64,000 nucleotides of DNA from Isoperla grammatica (GCA_945910005.1 OX246741.1:6447788-6511787); one strand, 5' to 3'. Shown: positions 24,992-38,675, counted from the first letter of the stretch. Notes: generated by a model from the letters alone, not told the origin. A program made the numbers and translations.

Positions 24992-25290
24992 TTATGTAAA
25001 TGTTTTTCGGTTGATGTTATTGGGGTCAATTTCCTCCAGGGTGATAAATAAAGTTGGGACGTTTTGCTGGTTTTAAAATACTCTTGCGAGAGCTATGAAT
25101 AAATGCCAGAGAGTAGAATAGATAATTATGTGTATGATAATTTTCCTTGGAACACCTTTGCATGGTTTACTTTTATTTAGCTTATTTTAAAAATGAATTA
25201 TTAGTGTTTATGTAGAAATGTGTTTCGGTTATGTTATTGGGGGCAATTAGCTATAGGGCGATGCATAAAGTTGGTCGCTTTCGTGGTTTA
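24992..25290. repeat. Two related 84-bp segments about 215 bp apart
   Basis: The segments at 24992-25075 and 25207-25290 share TTATGT, TTTCGGTT-ATGTTATTGG, GGGCAAT-like, AGGG-GAT-ATAAAGTTGG and TTT-GTGGTTTTA words in the same order. This indicates an old local duplication or two fragments of one dispersed element. Confidence 0.65.
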
Positions 25291-25384
25291 ATGGCTCGTT
25301 TCGTGATATACCCCAAAACCAATCGGGAAACCCCATCGTTGGCATGATCTTTCTATTTTGACGAGGAAACCCGTGGCAAGAAGC

Positions 25385-25470
25385 GAGGGCGGCGGGAATC
25401 CAACCCGCAACCTCTCGCGTGCGCCGTCGCCTTGCTTCCTGATGGTGGTGTCATGTGGGCGAGGCCTCCT
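25385..25470 (-). mobile_element. Possible tRNA-derived SINE fragment, minus strand
   Basis: On the minus strand GTTGCGGGTTGGATTCCCGC resembles a B box with one substitution, preceded by tRNA-like GC-rich sequence. No copy elsewhere was recognised. Confidence 0.35.
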
Positions 25471-25660
25471 CGCTGCACCCGGAACTGTTCCGCCACTGCG
25501 TGTGCACGGGGTCAGACCGCCCCACAATATGACAACAGTGTGACATGTTATTATTAGGATGTCTTGAATCTTGTCGTGTCAAGTCGAGTACCTACCGAGT
25601 TTATATAGTGTTGATGAACCTGGTTGAAGCGCTGTAAATCCATCATCTAATCTAATCAGA

Positions 25661-25937
25661 GCACCGATAGAGGTGGCTCAGCGGTAAGACGCGAGACTCT
25701 AATTCGGGAGGTCGCCGATTCAATTCCGGCCACCGGCAGTCCTGAGGCCTGACTAAAGTTTTCTCCGAGGTTTTCTTCAGTCGTAAAGGAGAATGCCGTT
25801 GTAGATTCCTTCCCAACTATCCAAACACCCCAACATACCTACAAGAGTAGTTAGTCACCTGAAGAGGGGCACACCAGGTAAAGCTGTTGAGCACCCTATA
25901 TGGCAGGGATTCATACGTAAAAATTATTATCAGTATT
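25661..25937 (+). mobile_element. tRNA-derived SINE, full length, family A
   Basis: An A-box-like TGGCTCAGCGGTAAGA at about 25674 and a B-box-like GCCGATTCAATTCC at about 25714 lie about 35 bp apart, as in a tRNA head. A body with TTCTCCGAGGTTTTCTTCAG, CCTTCCCAACTATCC and GTTAGTCACCTGAAG follows, ending in an ATT-rich tail. The 3' half is repeated at 48931-49058 with the same tail type. Confidence 0.8.
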
Positions 25938-27114
25938 GTGTATGTCGATTTTTAAGTAAATTTTAAATTTAACCTCATCGCATGGCTTGGCCGTAGGGTG
26001 TAATAGACACACCAAAGACATGGCCCATGCAGGAATACCACGCACGTAGCTATGGCCCTCAAACTAGGGTTTTTTCTTGTGCGGTTCGAAGGTAGTTGTT
26101 ACCAAAACCTCACGCAAACCATCGCAACGTATACCAGCCTAATTATTTCTAAAATGCATTCTCGCACATTATCGTGTTTGCACGTCTCGTGGCCCAAGGG
26201 GTCTCTCAGCACAAAATTGGACAAAGTAAAGAAAAACATCTTTCTGATGTGGTTGGTCCTAGAAGGAGAAGGCTAGGCTGAGGGTTTTTGTGGTCGATGG
26301 GTGGTCACAATCGATGAATGTCTCACGCAATAGTATTGACATGTATACTAATTATTATTTTAAACACATTGATTTGCACCGAAATTAAAAATAGCGTAAT
26401 TGGCTAAACATGTTTAGAGAGTGTTGCGTGGACACACGTGAAGGGGAGGGGGACGGTCGCAAGAACATTGTTGGCAGAAATCAGCACACAGCTTAACACA
26501 CAAATAATCACTACGAACCCATACTAAAATTAACTTCTCACAACAATAATAACAAGTAGACGTAGTAATAATGAAATATACAATATAAAAAGCAAATTTA
26601 CGAAGATATTCAATTATGATAAAAGGTAGCTTTGGAAATATGTTAAACAAATGAGAATGAGATGTGCAAAACATGTGAGAGGCGAGTGTTTTAAGTATAA
26701 GCGTTCGAATGTTTTGTCAGGTCAGAGTGTAAGAAGGGCCGAAGCAATTTCCCTAGACTTCGTCGTGGTCTATCTTAGGAACCTCATTCAATAGCTTCAT
26801 AGCATCATGGACGTACGTCTCGAACAACAAGCCGGCCGGTTATCTTCGCTTTTGTTATCAACGCCGTCGTCACCCCTCGTTGATTTATTTCATTACTTCT
26901 TCTTCTTCTTCTTCTTGTAGTTATAGCCCTTGGTCATTCCATCCACATGCGGCTATAAACCACCCGTGCACTAATTGGTGGACGACGAAACCATAAGTTA
27001 ACTGCATAGGGGGGCATGGGATGTATGTAATGTATCAAGTACTGAACACGGGAAACATCAAACCGGCCCCTCATCCTGAGTGCAGAGCGTGCACTTGATT
27101 ATAGCTTCGAGCGA

Positions 27115-27135
27115 GGGGGGGGGGGGGGGGGGGGG
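27115..27135. repeat. Poly(G) tract, 21 bp
   Basis: Uninterrupted G run. Confidence 0.95.
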
Positions 27136-27738
27136 CGACTTTGGGATCAGATATATACGACCCTAGGGCATCCATCTATCCTTCGCCATTGTATGGTAAT
27201 CGTCATTATTATAGAAATCGACGGGTTCTGGGAAAGAGGTGGTCTTTTGTTTTTTTGTGTATGCGTTAATAACGATAACCTCCGATTGGGCCGCACGATT
27301 TGAACACACACTAGAGAGAGAGAGAGATTGAAAGATATATGACTTTATTTAGGCGGGATTAAAGCCTGTTCTTACAACACACCTAATAGAAGTAAATTTG
27401 AGTACTGAAGTTCAAAAAATCACGCATCTCATTAGTCGTACATCATCAAACGCAGTAAGACAACTCACGGATCAGTCAGTGCTATCAATCAAGGTATTCG
27501 TCATGAGTAGCACTTCTTAAAGGTGTAATCATGTGTTTGGCATGCAGTCAATAACAGTTGGAATTGGAAGAGCATTCCAGCCAGGTTGGAATTGAATCAA
27601 TTGTAGTAGATTAATGATTGGTGACATTTGTTCAATTCTATGGACGGGAAATGTTAGTTCATGTCCAAACCTAGTATTAAAGCTGTGATTTTAGTGTAGA
27701 AATTTAAAGTTGTAAGCTAGGTATATTACGAAGAAGAG

Positions 27739-27786
27739 CGAAAGAGAGAGAGAGAGAGAGAGAGATTGTCCGTCCGTCCGTCCGTG
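27739..27786. repeat. (GA)n followed by (TCCG)n microsatellite
   Basis: AGAGAGAG run of about 26 bp, then TTG and four TCCG units. Confidence 0.9.
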
Positions 27787-28632
27787 AAGCGTGCTTCATT
27801 GCCACATTTCCGAACTTGAGCAAAACCATTTTTTAAGGTAATTGCACACGGAATTGAAACCTTCGTCACAACTCACTAGTAATGAAGGAATTTGTACCGC
27901 TCTCGATTAAAACTTGGCCGTCGGCTATTTGGGCCGGCCGGCCGTCCATTGAATTTAAAATTCCTTCCTTTTCGGGCCGTCGATTGCACCGCGCGCGGTC
28001 CATCGTCAAGAGTTTAAATAATAAATCCTTGAAGAGTGAAATCACTTGTCCGTTATGTTGTTCTTACCATTGCAGAAGGTCTCGGCTTCGATCACCGGTT
28101 GTTTGCTGCAATACTTCTCTCGCCTCTTGTAAAATGGTAATTTTGAAACCGTTATACCTACGACTATACGAGACACTTGTTCTATTATGTATTTGCTCCC
28201 ACGGAAAACAGCTTTATACAGTAGTAGTTTAGTGGGCAGACAATGAATGAATACCGGTATATATACTTTTCACTCGTGTAATACCTAGTAATAATGTGAT
28301 GGCTATCGAGAATTGATTTTTTTTTTTTTATATACGGTGAACATTATACTGTACATTGTATGTCTTGCTGTGTGTGTACTGTTTGACCCCGCCTTCCGCC
28401 ACTGCAGTGGTGATACGCTTGTGTACTGCCTTCTATCGTCGCGATCCACCTCTGGACGCTACATGCGTCAATAAGAAATGAAAATACATTTGTATTCATT
28501 ATATCTATATACCCGCCTCAGATACAAGTTTCGTTGTTATGACAGCTCTTAGCCCACTCGGCGTTTTACATATATAAACCGCTACCCTATGTAGAAAGAT
28601 TTAGCTAAGTCCATTTCCAAAGCTAAAAGAAA

Positions 28633-28705
28633 AGCGGCCCTAATCGGCAATCGAACCCTGGACCTTCTGCATTGGAAGCAGGAATATATCTACTAGCCAC
28701 ACGCA
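28633..28705 (-). mobile_element. tRNA-derived SINE head, family B, minus strand
   Basis: On the minus strand GTGTGGCTAGTAGATATATT (A-box-like) is followed by GCAGAAGGTCCAGGGTTCG and ATTGCCG (B box). The same region, with CTTCTGCATTG and GGAATA in the same spacing, occurs at 36103-36178. Confidence 0.65.
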
Positions 28706-28726
28706 TAGGTCCCTGTTGAGTCACTC

Positions 28727-28846
28727 ATCGTCGCGATGAACCTAGTAGGTACAGGCGTGGCCCCTGTTCCGCCACCAAGTACACGCGTATCGTCGCGATG
28801 AACCTAGTAGTACAGGCGTGGCCCTCTGTTCCGCCATGCGGTACTG
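28727..28846. repeat. Tandem duplication, 62-bp unit x2
   Basis: ATCGTCGCGATGAACCTAG starts both units at 28727 and 28789, and TACAGGCGTGGCCC with TGTTCCGCCA ends both. The two copies differ mainly by short indels. Confidence 0.88.
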
Positions 28847-31661
28847 TGTGCGACCATGATGGAAGTCAGTCACTCAGTCAGTCAGTCCCGCTAACTTCCG
28901 GGAAACATCGTTTCCTTCCAGCTCAGCACAGCTCGACTCAACTCGGCTCGTAGAGTTAACGACAAATTATGGTGGATTGTTGTTTCCTCGTTAATAAAGC
29001 CTAGCGAGTGTGTCGGGGCTCGGGCGAGGCGAGGAAGATATCAACAACATTGACTGACAAGATCTGTCTAGTGTCTTCCTTCCATAAGTAACCTCGCCTT
29101 TACAACAACGTGTATTTTATTTATTTATTTATTTATTAATTATTCCCATTCATTGTAACCTCAGGCGTACCTCAAGGGTCAGTTCTTGGTCCGTTATTTG
29201 TGTTGTCGGTTGGATCTATCTATCTGCGTTCACCAACCTTTAAATTACACGTCGTTACTTGTCATATGTACGTGCAATTATTGATAAACTAGAAATTAAT
29301 GTGTGTCCCAAGTCCCGACGGGGAAACGAATCCGAAACCTCAGTTTCTATATACTTGAGGTTCATAAACTTAAATTTGGTTGCCGCGGGATGATTTTGTC
29401 CACCGTCCTGTTGGAATTTCAATTTTGGATTTGGAGAAAAATGATTCACTTGCTAATGTCCAATAATTGGTTGATTGGGGATGGTGTGCGAAAGAACAAT
29501 ACTTGAGTCGTTCCCGCTTCGTAAAGCTACAACACCAAGAAAATAGCTTATAAATTCTATTTTTTATAATGATTTTACCTTAATCAAGTTGTTAATGTCG
29601 CAAAATTATAATGATCAGACTGAATGTTAAATTGATGGAAGATGTATACGTTTTACAGGACGACATTTACAATAGCAATTCGTTTTTCTTTTCAAATGTG
29701 AATCGTCGAATTTCTTATCAAGTAGCTTCTGACCCTGGATTAATCTTTGATTATACGTATCCAATGTTAATTGAGACCTTGCATGTAAGCAAAATCAACG
29801 AATTCGTTGTATACAGGAAATTCTTATTTCCAACAGAAACATTTATCACAAAACATATTAACAAATTATTGTTTATTTCTTATCAAATCGTAAATCGTAT
29901 TAAATATTTGATAATTATTATATATATCCCGTTCTGACCCTCACGTTTCCAATGGTAATCGAGGCCTTGCATGGTAAGGTGACTATAAAACACTACAGGA
30001 AGATGTTTTATTCAATATATTCATGTCTTGAGCTGCTGGGTAAGCATATGTGCGAAGGATGTTGATAGTGTATCCTGTTATTCAGCTGACGCAGGCGCAA
30101 AGCGGACGGATGGTGATTTTCTGCTGATTGTATAAACTATATGACAGCATTCATGGGTGGGCACGAACTGGGCCTCAAAACATATAAATATTCAGCGGTG
30201 TTTTTATTACGTGTAAGGACATCGCGAATACATACGTGATAAACATGCCTTAAAGTAGAAGGGAAGGATCCAATATGTAGAGTTGTGATGTGTTTTTGAA
30301 GTAAATTTATGTTTTTAGGTCAAGTGCTGTGGGGTTCTGGGAGTTGGAGCATAATGAGAACTTCAGGGGGGGTATTAAGTATTAACATGCATTAAAGTTT
30401 GAATCGATATCAATGCGATTCTAATTTAATTCATATATTTGTGTCTGGGTCCAATTCTGCATTAGGGTTCAGTTCGAACATTTCCAGTGAATCGTAATTT
30501 GACTTGAAGATTTAAATAGTTTCATATTAATAGCGTAAAGGCTGTAGGCCGTTTAAGATATCCTTGAATTGGAAAGAGCTGAAGTAGTGAATGCTCCAGA
30601 TGGATATTAGTGTGATCATAATTTTACTTGCTCTTTTTTGGCTCTGTACTACCCTTGATTTATGTATGTCTGCGAGTGTACATTGACTCCAAACCGTCCT
30701 ATAATCAAACACTTTCTACTTTGTCAACCCACATGACGCCGTTCTCTCGTGTTACTCAACGATCATATCAATCATTGCTCAATAGGGAATATACTACATT
30801 TCCCGATATTGGTTCGATCATGTGAAGTTGACAGGCCCTCATCTACAAATACCGGCAAACTACTTTTCGCACTTCAAAACGTCACAGTTTGATTTTTATA
30901 ACGTTACAAAGTATAACATTTCTTCTTTCCCGGGCTTTTATCGTGAAACGGATGGTTACGTCATAACTGAGTAAACATCACTGTGTATGAATGTGTTTGC
31001 CAATCACCGCCTTGCAACACTAGACAATTATCGGAAAGACAACGTATTCATTGTTGTCCGATCTCGTCACAAACCTATTATTCACTGAAATAGTGTTTCA
31101 TTGTACAAATAATCATGCCAATTGTGTAAATTAATTGTTGCAAACAATTATTATTCATTATGGAACCAAATAATACTATAAATACTCTAATTTGAGTGAA
31201 ATATTCGGCACAAATACAATCTTTGATTATCTTTGTGTGATAGGCTGATTGATGTTAGTCAGTTCTGACGTCATGACCTGTTTTTCCCGCCATAATTATT
31301 TGTGAAATTTTCAGCTCCCTTTCTTGAATGAAAATATTTACGAAAATGGGAAAATGAAATATTTTTGACTTCATAACATCGTCATTAATTTGGTAACGTC
31401 GACAAAAATTTACATGCATATTCCCTATTGTGTGAATAATAAATAAAACGAGATGAAATCAAATCGTGTACTCGATGATATTAATATGGGTCCAAGCGAA
31501 TGGGGGCGCAGGTGCGAATCCCATTAAATAATTAATTTTCGTGATTGTTTAACATCCATCACAGCTCTAGAATGGCATAAATCCATTTGTAAAACTCTAT
31601 ACGAATAAAACGACAAAACGGATTATCCTACACTATTAGTGAGAATAGATGACACAATGTA

Positions 31662-31692
31662 CCCCCCCCCCCCTCCCCCCCCCCCCCCCCCC
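31662..31692. repeat. Poly(C) tract, 31 bp with one T
   Basis: 12 C, one T, then 18 C. This is the longest C-rich run in the window. Confidence 0.95.
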
Positions 31693-32944
31693 GCATGGGC
31701 TCGTAACAATAATACAAATGATCTCAATTAATACTGGTCATTACAGCTGGGCATCCGTTTTATGTCCGTATCTTTCAAACGCGTTAAATCAAAATATTGG
31801 AAATATGCATGGCTGCATCTAGAAATTATCGACAGTTTTTTTTTTTTATTTTTTCTTATGCAAATTTAATTATCCAATCGAAACTCGAATGTATCAACGT
31901 TTTGTTCCACTTTCTAACGCACTAATTGACGTCTACCCACCCACCTACCCACCCACCTTTCATTTCATAATTTACTTATCTCTAAAACCCTGAAAACTGT
32001 GTTTGCTTCCTGTATTGAAGAGTCGGCAGCTGTGCTTGTAAAAGTGAAATGTAAACAAGACTGTGACAACAAAGGAATCGTGCGTGACTGTGACTGTGAG
32101 TGAGGCGACCTCCTCAATCGTTGTCAACGTCAATGTCTCCCGCGTGGTTAGAAAGCCTCTACTCCTCGCTCGTGTTGCTATTACAAAGTCTAGTTTACAT
32201 GTAGATTGTAGACGAATGACGTGAGCGAATAGTTCGGTTGAGTGGGATCCCAGGAGAATGCCAAGAATTGAGCGAACTGTAAAAAAAAAATCGCTTTTTG
32301 ACGCAGTTTAAAATTGCCTCAACCTCCGTATTCTGATGCTTACGAAATAGCTCATGCCAATGGTACCAAATTAATTTTCTAGTTCTCTAGGTCCTACCAC
32401 CTATTTAATTGAAATAGGTATACATATTGGGGATAATTTATGACCTTCGGGTCTGGTTACCTAGAACAGTGGGCGTTGGGCGCATATAATCACATAGCGT
32501 TTAAGTTGGTTAACTATATTATAGACTCTGAATAAGTATAATTTAGGGAAAAAAGTCAAATTTTTATCAAGATGGTCATGTTTGTAACAATTTAAAAACA
32601 CTCACTCGTTGATAGATTGAAAATAAAGATACATGTTGAAGTATTCGCCCGCCACTGGCAACACACAAGGGCGACGATGATGACGAACCGCCACTGGCTC
32701 TGCGCTCGAAGCAACAGATGTCAAGAGTTGCGCGCGCATGTAGGCGAGTTTTTACACACACACACATCCAGTATAGGGGGATGTCATGTCGACCATCCGT
32801 GGTGATATGATGATATTATTATTATTACTGTGTGTGTGTAGTCACTTCCTCTGTTCTGTGTTGTCACAATGATGGGAATACTCGCAGTATAGAAGCACTC
32901 CCTCATTACCACTCTACATAACAATGTAACCCGTCATTATTGTG

Positions 32945-32961
32945 CCCCCCCCCCCCCCCCC
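32945..32961. repeat. Poly(C) tract, 17 bp, then (GT)n
   Basis: Uninterrupted C run followed by GTGTGTATGTGTGTGTG. Confidence 0.95.
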
Positions 32962-34741
32962 GTGTGTATGTGTGTGTGTACATTCCTAGTGTGTGTGCAC
33001 ACGGGGACCCTCGTATGTTGACCACATCGATCGGCTAAATATCTGTCTAGAACAATTAGCTGTTGTTGCACATAATTTTTAGAATAACATACTTCAACCT
33101 TGACAAACTTATGTACATTGTTTATATTTTTAATTTATTATGATGTTAGGTACTTTCCTTTTTGACGCTAGTTCGTCCTTCTTTTATGTAAATGTAAAAT
33201 TTAATTTCTCTCATAAAAATATTGTTTACCAAAATGTTATTGTTCAATGTTATCTTTTCTACACTATTATTTGTAATTTTTGTACTGTTGTTGTGCTATC
33301 TTTATTTTATTCGGTGTATTTTTATTTGAGTCAATTGTGTATTTATTGGACCCTCCTTCGTAAGTCAATTTCATAACGGAATAGAATAGACATTAGATAA
33401 GTAATGAATTAATTTCCATCTTTGAAAACGTTAAAGTTTGTGCACACAATACGTTTCCAACCCTTTTCTCGTGCCCTGTGACAACTTAACTATGTCCCAG
33501 TAATTATTTTTGTCTTGTGACATGACTGGAAGTATAATTAAAACTGAGTTGACTTACGTTCGAACTTTGACGTTTGCAAACTAGAAACATTGAATATGTT
33601 AGCACGATTAATACAAAAATAATTGGTCCACTTGATATTTGAAATTTCTACACAGTATATTATAAACAAGCAATTAAGAGGAATGTTTTAGTCATCAAAA
33701 CAAAAGGTCGTTCCTTTCCAAACATCCAAGGTTTACATGATACAATATATTTACAATATAATGAATAACGTACTCTACATCAGAATATTACCTTACAGTG
33801 TTCGAAAGTGATGTTTCTCTATACTTTACATCTTCGTAATCTTTACCGTAATCGTACGGGCACGTCATCGTCGCGATTAACCTTTCATCAAACGAAAACA
33901 CGAAGCTCATTGTGGTAAGTTATTCTGAGAAGAGGATGCTCGCGATTATTTTCGCACAATGCATGTGTGTGTAGTAGTAGCTTCCATCTCGCGTGGTGTT
34001 TAATTATATGTGTTGTGGTTGTTGTTGTTGCAAAATGCGTTTTGGGTTTAGTTTATTACAATGGCAACTTTCTACGTTGATGCTCTCTTGCTTGGTATGA
34101 AGATTATCAACGGTAACAATTGATGATGGGCCTGTGCTACCGAGTAGGAGGAGTGAGAGTGGATGCGATGAGAGATGAGAGATGGTAAACACGATATGTT
34201 CGCTGCTGAGGGGAATTATTACTTGCAAAAACTAGAAAATGTGTATAGTTTCTATGAAATTTTATTAATTTCTATAGTTTTTCTTGCATTTGTGAGACAA
34301 AAATATGAAAATGTTTTTTTTTAGATGTTCCTGGGAAGTGTTCATTTTGGTCTCAAATTTTGTTTTGTTTGTAGTTTATTTATACAATCCAGAGTTTTCC
34401 GAAAAACTCTCAAAAGATCATATTAAGGAAAACATGTAAATCTTATTAAAAAAATCACGTTATTGTGAATGTTTAGGTTGTTTTATAGGGCTAGGACAAC
34501 AACAACAAATTCATTTTTTCTTCATTTTATCAATCTTTATATTGGTTTCCCAACAACTTGCCGTTCTTTTCTCTCTTCTTCAAGCCTTTTTATTTATATC
34601 TATCCATTACAATGCATATAATATACTGGCCCACCTGTTGCACGCATTCCCGTTTCATTTAACTTTCTATAATAAATTAAAATCTCCATTTATATATTTG
34701 TTAAAATGGATTTTCTGAACTCGGAAATACATGCATTGTAT

Positions 34742-34850
34742 ATAGCGAGGCGGGGATCGAACCCGAGTGTCGTGCGCATTGCACTGAACCGAACCGAACC
34801 CGGATCCACCGGTTGGCTGGCTAAGCAACTGGCTATCCAACTGGTTCGGC
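34742..34850 (-). mobile_element. tRNA-derived SINE head, minus strand
   Basis: On the minus strand GGATAGCCAGTTGCTTAGCC (A-box-like) at about 34834-34815 precedes GGGTTCGATCCCCGCC (B box) at about 34764-34749. A short (CGGTT)n expansion separates them, so the head is not a functional tRNA. Confidence 0.55.
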
Positions 34851-35214
34851 GCATTCTTTCTGCAGACCAGTTTCGCGCGCCGGACTTGTGTGCGAAAATG
34901 CGGTCTCGAAACTGATCGGCGTACATACATATACATTTAGAAAGAATATATGCGTCGTGCAAAAGTCAACGTCCTAGCCACACTCGCGGACACCGTTTGA
35001 CCTGGTGTGCATTTTCTTGTTAGTTAAACATTGGACACTGGGAGGATTACCTTCAGTTCGTAATTATTTGCCTATTTCGACAGTTTCGAATGATACTGTT
35101 TATATGAAGTAGGTCTTACCTGAGCAATATTCCAACAAAATATTAGTTTCGTACCATTATTGTTACATTTCTGTACTCTCTATGTTAATATCAGTTGATG
35201 TGATAAATACATTT

Positions 35215-35265
35215 CTATTTATTGTCTACCCACTCACGTTATAAGAACTGATTTTCAGAGAAGGA
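35215..35265 (-). mobile_element. SINE 3' module copy
   Basis: TATTTATTGTCTACCCACTC, then GTTATAAGAACTGATTTTCAG, matches the module at 35910-35955. The following CTTATATGCTTCGTTGCTAC is also shared with the downstream copy. Confidence 0.65.
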
Positions 35266-35739
35266 CATTTATACAACTTATATGCTTCGTTGCTACATGA
35301 CGGCACCAAAGTCACCGTTTACATGTATATATTATACATACATTATAGTTAAGTTCTAAATTTAAAAAAAACCTGTCCGAAAAATACAAGTTTTAGTTTA
35401 TCAAATAATATATTTATTTATATATTTCCATCTCATCTAGGGCTCTAATCTAGAATCGGAATTTATACCGGTGCTCTCGCCCATAAAACAAACCAAACAA
35501 CCGCAAGTTGTTTTGTAACCTGTTGATGTTATTGTTGTTAATGATTACTAAATTGTAGTAGTAGTACTTTATGTTTCTTGTTTTTGTGTGCGTTGTGTGT
35601 GTACTTTTCTTTTGAAATGTCATTGTCTATTTGGCAGTAAAACAACCCGTGGTTATCTCGTGTTGTGTTTATCCCACAGATACGTCTTACAACATTTAAT
35701 GAACACGCCTTTGTTTTTCTTTGGAGGAGAAAAAAGTTT

Positions 35740-35768
35740 AATTATTATTATTATTATTATTATTATTA
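35740..35768. repeat. (ATT)n microsatellite
   Basis: Nine to ten perfect trinucleotide repeats. Confidence 0.95.
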
Positions 35769-35904
35769 CGTAGGTTTTCAGTTCAATCCGCCCAGCGTTG
35801 TTTGTGGTCATGATATGATGTCATACATGATGGCGCAATGTGTTAGTTATTAGAACGTTTGATATTTTATTTTAGGTGCTCTTAAATAATTAAATGCATA
35901 GATA

Positions 35905-36178
35905 AATATATTTATTGTCTACCACTCGGTTACAAGAACTGATTTTCTCTCGTGGACATTATGTTACTGTTTATTAGGCCTATATGCTTCGTTGCTATAA
36001 AACGGTTGTAGGCCCTAAAGTCAGCGTTCACAATACATGTGTTTACCTGTAGCGTTGTAGTTGTATACTCAGCATAGTAAGAAGTTAATAAAAAAAAAAA
36101 ACGAGCCTGAACCAAGAATCGAACTCTGGAACTTCTGCATTGAAAGTGCCAGGAATAAACTCCTACAAGACAGACGAG
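35905..36178 (-). mobile_element. tRNA-derived SINE, near full length, family B, minus strand
   Basis: Read on the minus strand, a head with GCAGAAGTTCCAGAGTTCG (B-box region, about 36140) is followed by a short T run, a body with ATAGCAACGAAGCATATAGG, and the module CTGAAAATCAGTTCTTG-like/GTGGTAGACAATAAATA ending in AATAAATATATTTAT. The head matches 28633-28705; the body and end match 35215-35330. Confidence 0.65.
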
Positions 36179-36196
36179 ACTATTGTTAGTACGTAG

Positions 36197-36219
36197 TATT
36201 ATTGTAATTATTATTATTA

Positions 36220-36305
<86 letters not shown>

Positions 36306-36321
36306 GTTGTTGTTGTTGTTA
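36197..36321. repeat. (ATT)n/(GTT)n microsatellite, about 125 bp
   Basis: Long trinucleotide array with scattered ATT-to-GTT changes and a (GTT)5 end. It generates poly-Ile and poly-Leu ORFs that are artefacts. Confidence 0.95.
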
Positions 36322-38345
36322 TTGTGGTTTTGTTTCCGCTACCGCAAACCTTGTGTACAATATACTCGACGATTTCGCGACTTCCCTCAAACACAGTGTT
36401 ACAAGGCGGGCTAAAGTAATTATATACACACTAGCGATGTTAACACGATCAGCTTCCGCACTTGTCGCGAACACGTAGCCTACTTCTGACGACTGCGGTG
36501 GCCTCGCACGTCTCCATGTAAACAATACACTCCGACACCACCGCGGTGTGTACGTGCGTGTATGTGCTATGTATGGTGCGCTGGTTATACCGTTCGTCAT
36601 TGCCGGTAATACTTCCTTCCATGGAGCGAAAACGAGCCCCGTAAAGTTAACGTTTTTACAAGAACGTTGTAAAACGTTGAAAAAGGCGAATAACTATATT
36701 GGTTTCCTATATCCATAAAACTCGTAAGAACTGAAGGTTTTAAATGAAAAACATTTCTTATCGTGTAAGTTTTTTAACCACTATTTGATTTATTTCGAAG
36801 TTATCATGGAATAAACGTGAACGTTATTCCTAGATTACCGTATAACTTTTTGTAGATATTGTAATTTTTAATAGTTTCGTTATTTCTAGAATATTTTATC
36901 AGCCACCTATTGTGTTCTGCAGATTTGCTATTTTGTGCGCGAACTCTGTGTTTCATTTAATTTTTCTAGTGACCGATTGCTGAAAAATTAGTACAACATA
37001 ACCTCTACTGCATAAAATGCAGTATTTACTTTAATTTTTGTACTTATGATACCGTATGGATATCATGTGTCAGTATTGTGGGGCCTTCTTGAGATCTGAC
37101 TTAAAAAATCGTGTGGTTTCAATATTGGCGGTAATCTCGAATCTAGTTCCCATGCAATGTCGCGGTTCGACTCTCGAAACGAATCGAATCGAATCTCGAG
37201 CCGGTGGTCGGATGAGAACCTCGCTAATCTACGACTATTTGCACAGTAGAGTAGAGACTAGAGAGTATAGCTGCGGTTTCTCATTGTAAACCTCGTTGAC
37301 GGAAGATAATATTAAATATAGATTGGTTTCGGCCACAGCGACCGATGAGTTCTCATCTCTTCTCTTCTCATCTCGCCTGCGGTGAGAAGTGAGAAACGAT
37401 ATCGTTGTATAGGTTGTGCTGTGCCACATTCCGATGCGGTTAAGCTACTTTGTGAGGCTAAATGAGTAAAACTGCGACCTGTACAAGACGTTTCAATTCA
37501 ATTGAGTGTAATGTAACAGCATTCCTGTTTAGAGTGCGCATTCTGCCTCGATGGACAATTTGTCAGTTTGTCGAATAAAGACAACAAGCGAAATAAGTGC
37601 TTTGCTGGGAAGTGAAATAAAAATAATAAAAATCTGGCGTCAGTTTGATGGTCAAACTTTTCAAATAATTGGACCAAATATCTAAACAAATCTAAACTAT
37701 GCACATTCTTGTTGTTTTTTGTTATTTAAAATAAACTATGCACATTCTTATAATTAAACAATGGCGGTAATTCTGAGAACCTTTGCTCAGAATGTTCGTG
37801 GACGTTGACATTGTTAATTATACGTATTTCATATATTTTTTTTTTCTTACCAACATTTCAAATCTAGTTCCTTTCGAGTTATTTCACTTTTTCGTTACAT
37901 TCTTTCGAAGGCGCGTATAAAGTGATTTACGTTTTGGAAGACTTACAATAATTAATGTTGAGTCACCAATGAATGGCTGTCGTACCGGCAGCAATCGACA
38001 CTTCTCGAACGAAAGCATGCGTAGCTAATCAGCATTTTGCACGGCTGATAAAATGTCTGTTTTGCCACGCTCTAATGATGCCTTGCATGACCTAGCAGGC
38101 TATGTTGCAAAGGAAGAAAATAACATTCTTGTCCCTACATAATATTGTCGATCCACTCGTCTGTGAAGTCAACGCGTCGATATAAATCGAATTACGAATT
38201 CGATTAACATTATACGAGCACCGAATTAAATGAGACTACTGCTGTGATGAATGAAGTTGTGTTAAAACAATACAATCTTGATTATAAATTGAGCCATCGT
38301 TTATGTTACATTATTGATATTGTCAACTAACTAAACCTGATATGG

Positions 38346-38347
<2 letters not shown>

Positions 38348-38384
<37 letters not shown>
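38348..38384. repeat. (TA)n microsatellite
   Basis: About 18 perfect TA units. Confidence 0.95.
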
Positions 38385-38385
<1 letters not shown>

Positions 38386-38504
38386 GCGAAGAAATACACT
38401 TGTAAACGGCCTATGCTGTCTAGTAGCGAACCACAGGCGACTGGCGAGATACATGACGGTATATCAAGTTTTGCATGTATACGGTCACTTACTCTCGATA
38501 GATT

Positions 38505-38570
38505 GAATAAATAAATAAAATAAGTACATTTGATATAGTCTACCCTCTATATGAACTGATTGATAGGAGC
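38505..38570 (-). mobile_element. Diverged SINE 3' module
   Basis: AATAAATAAATAAAATAAG precedes TATAGTCTACCCTCTATATG and AACTGATTGATAGG, a diverged copy of the module at 43621-43692. Confidence 0.45.
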
Positions 38571-38629
38571 GTATTCGATATGAAGAAGGGTGATGGATGA
38601 AATCTGTAACGATGAAGGTAGTGTTCGAG

Positions 38630-38675
38630 TCCGATGGGACAAAGAGACGTGGGTTCGAATCCCACATCAACAGGC
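38630..38675 (+). mobile_element. tRNA-like T-arm / B box remnant
   Basis: GTGGGTTCGAATCCCAC is a perfect T-arm with consensus B box. A matching acceptor stem and A box were not found, so this is not called as a tRNA gene. Confidence 0.4.

Noticed and set aside
24475..25029. 184-codon minus ORF as a gene
   Set aside because: No domain, AT-rich composition like the surrounding intron, and overlap with a repeated segment. Listed only as a low-interest check.
35930..36419. ORFs with long Ile, Leu or Val runs
   Set aside because: Produced by the (ATT)n/(GTT)n microsatellite at 36197-36321.
38640..38668. tRNA gene
   Set aside because: The T-arm is perfect, but there is no matching acceptor stem, A box or plausible anticodon arm.
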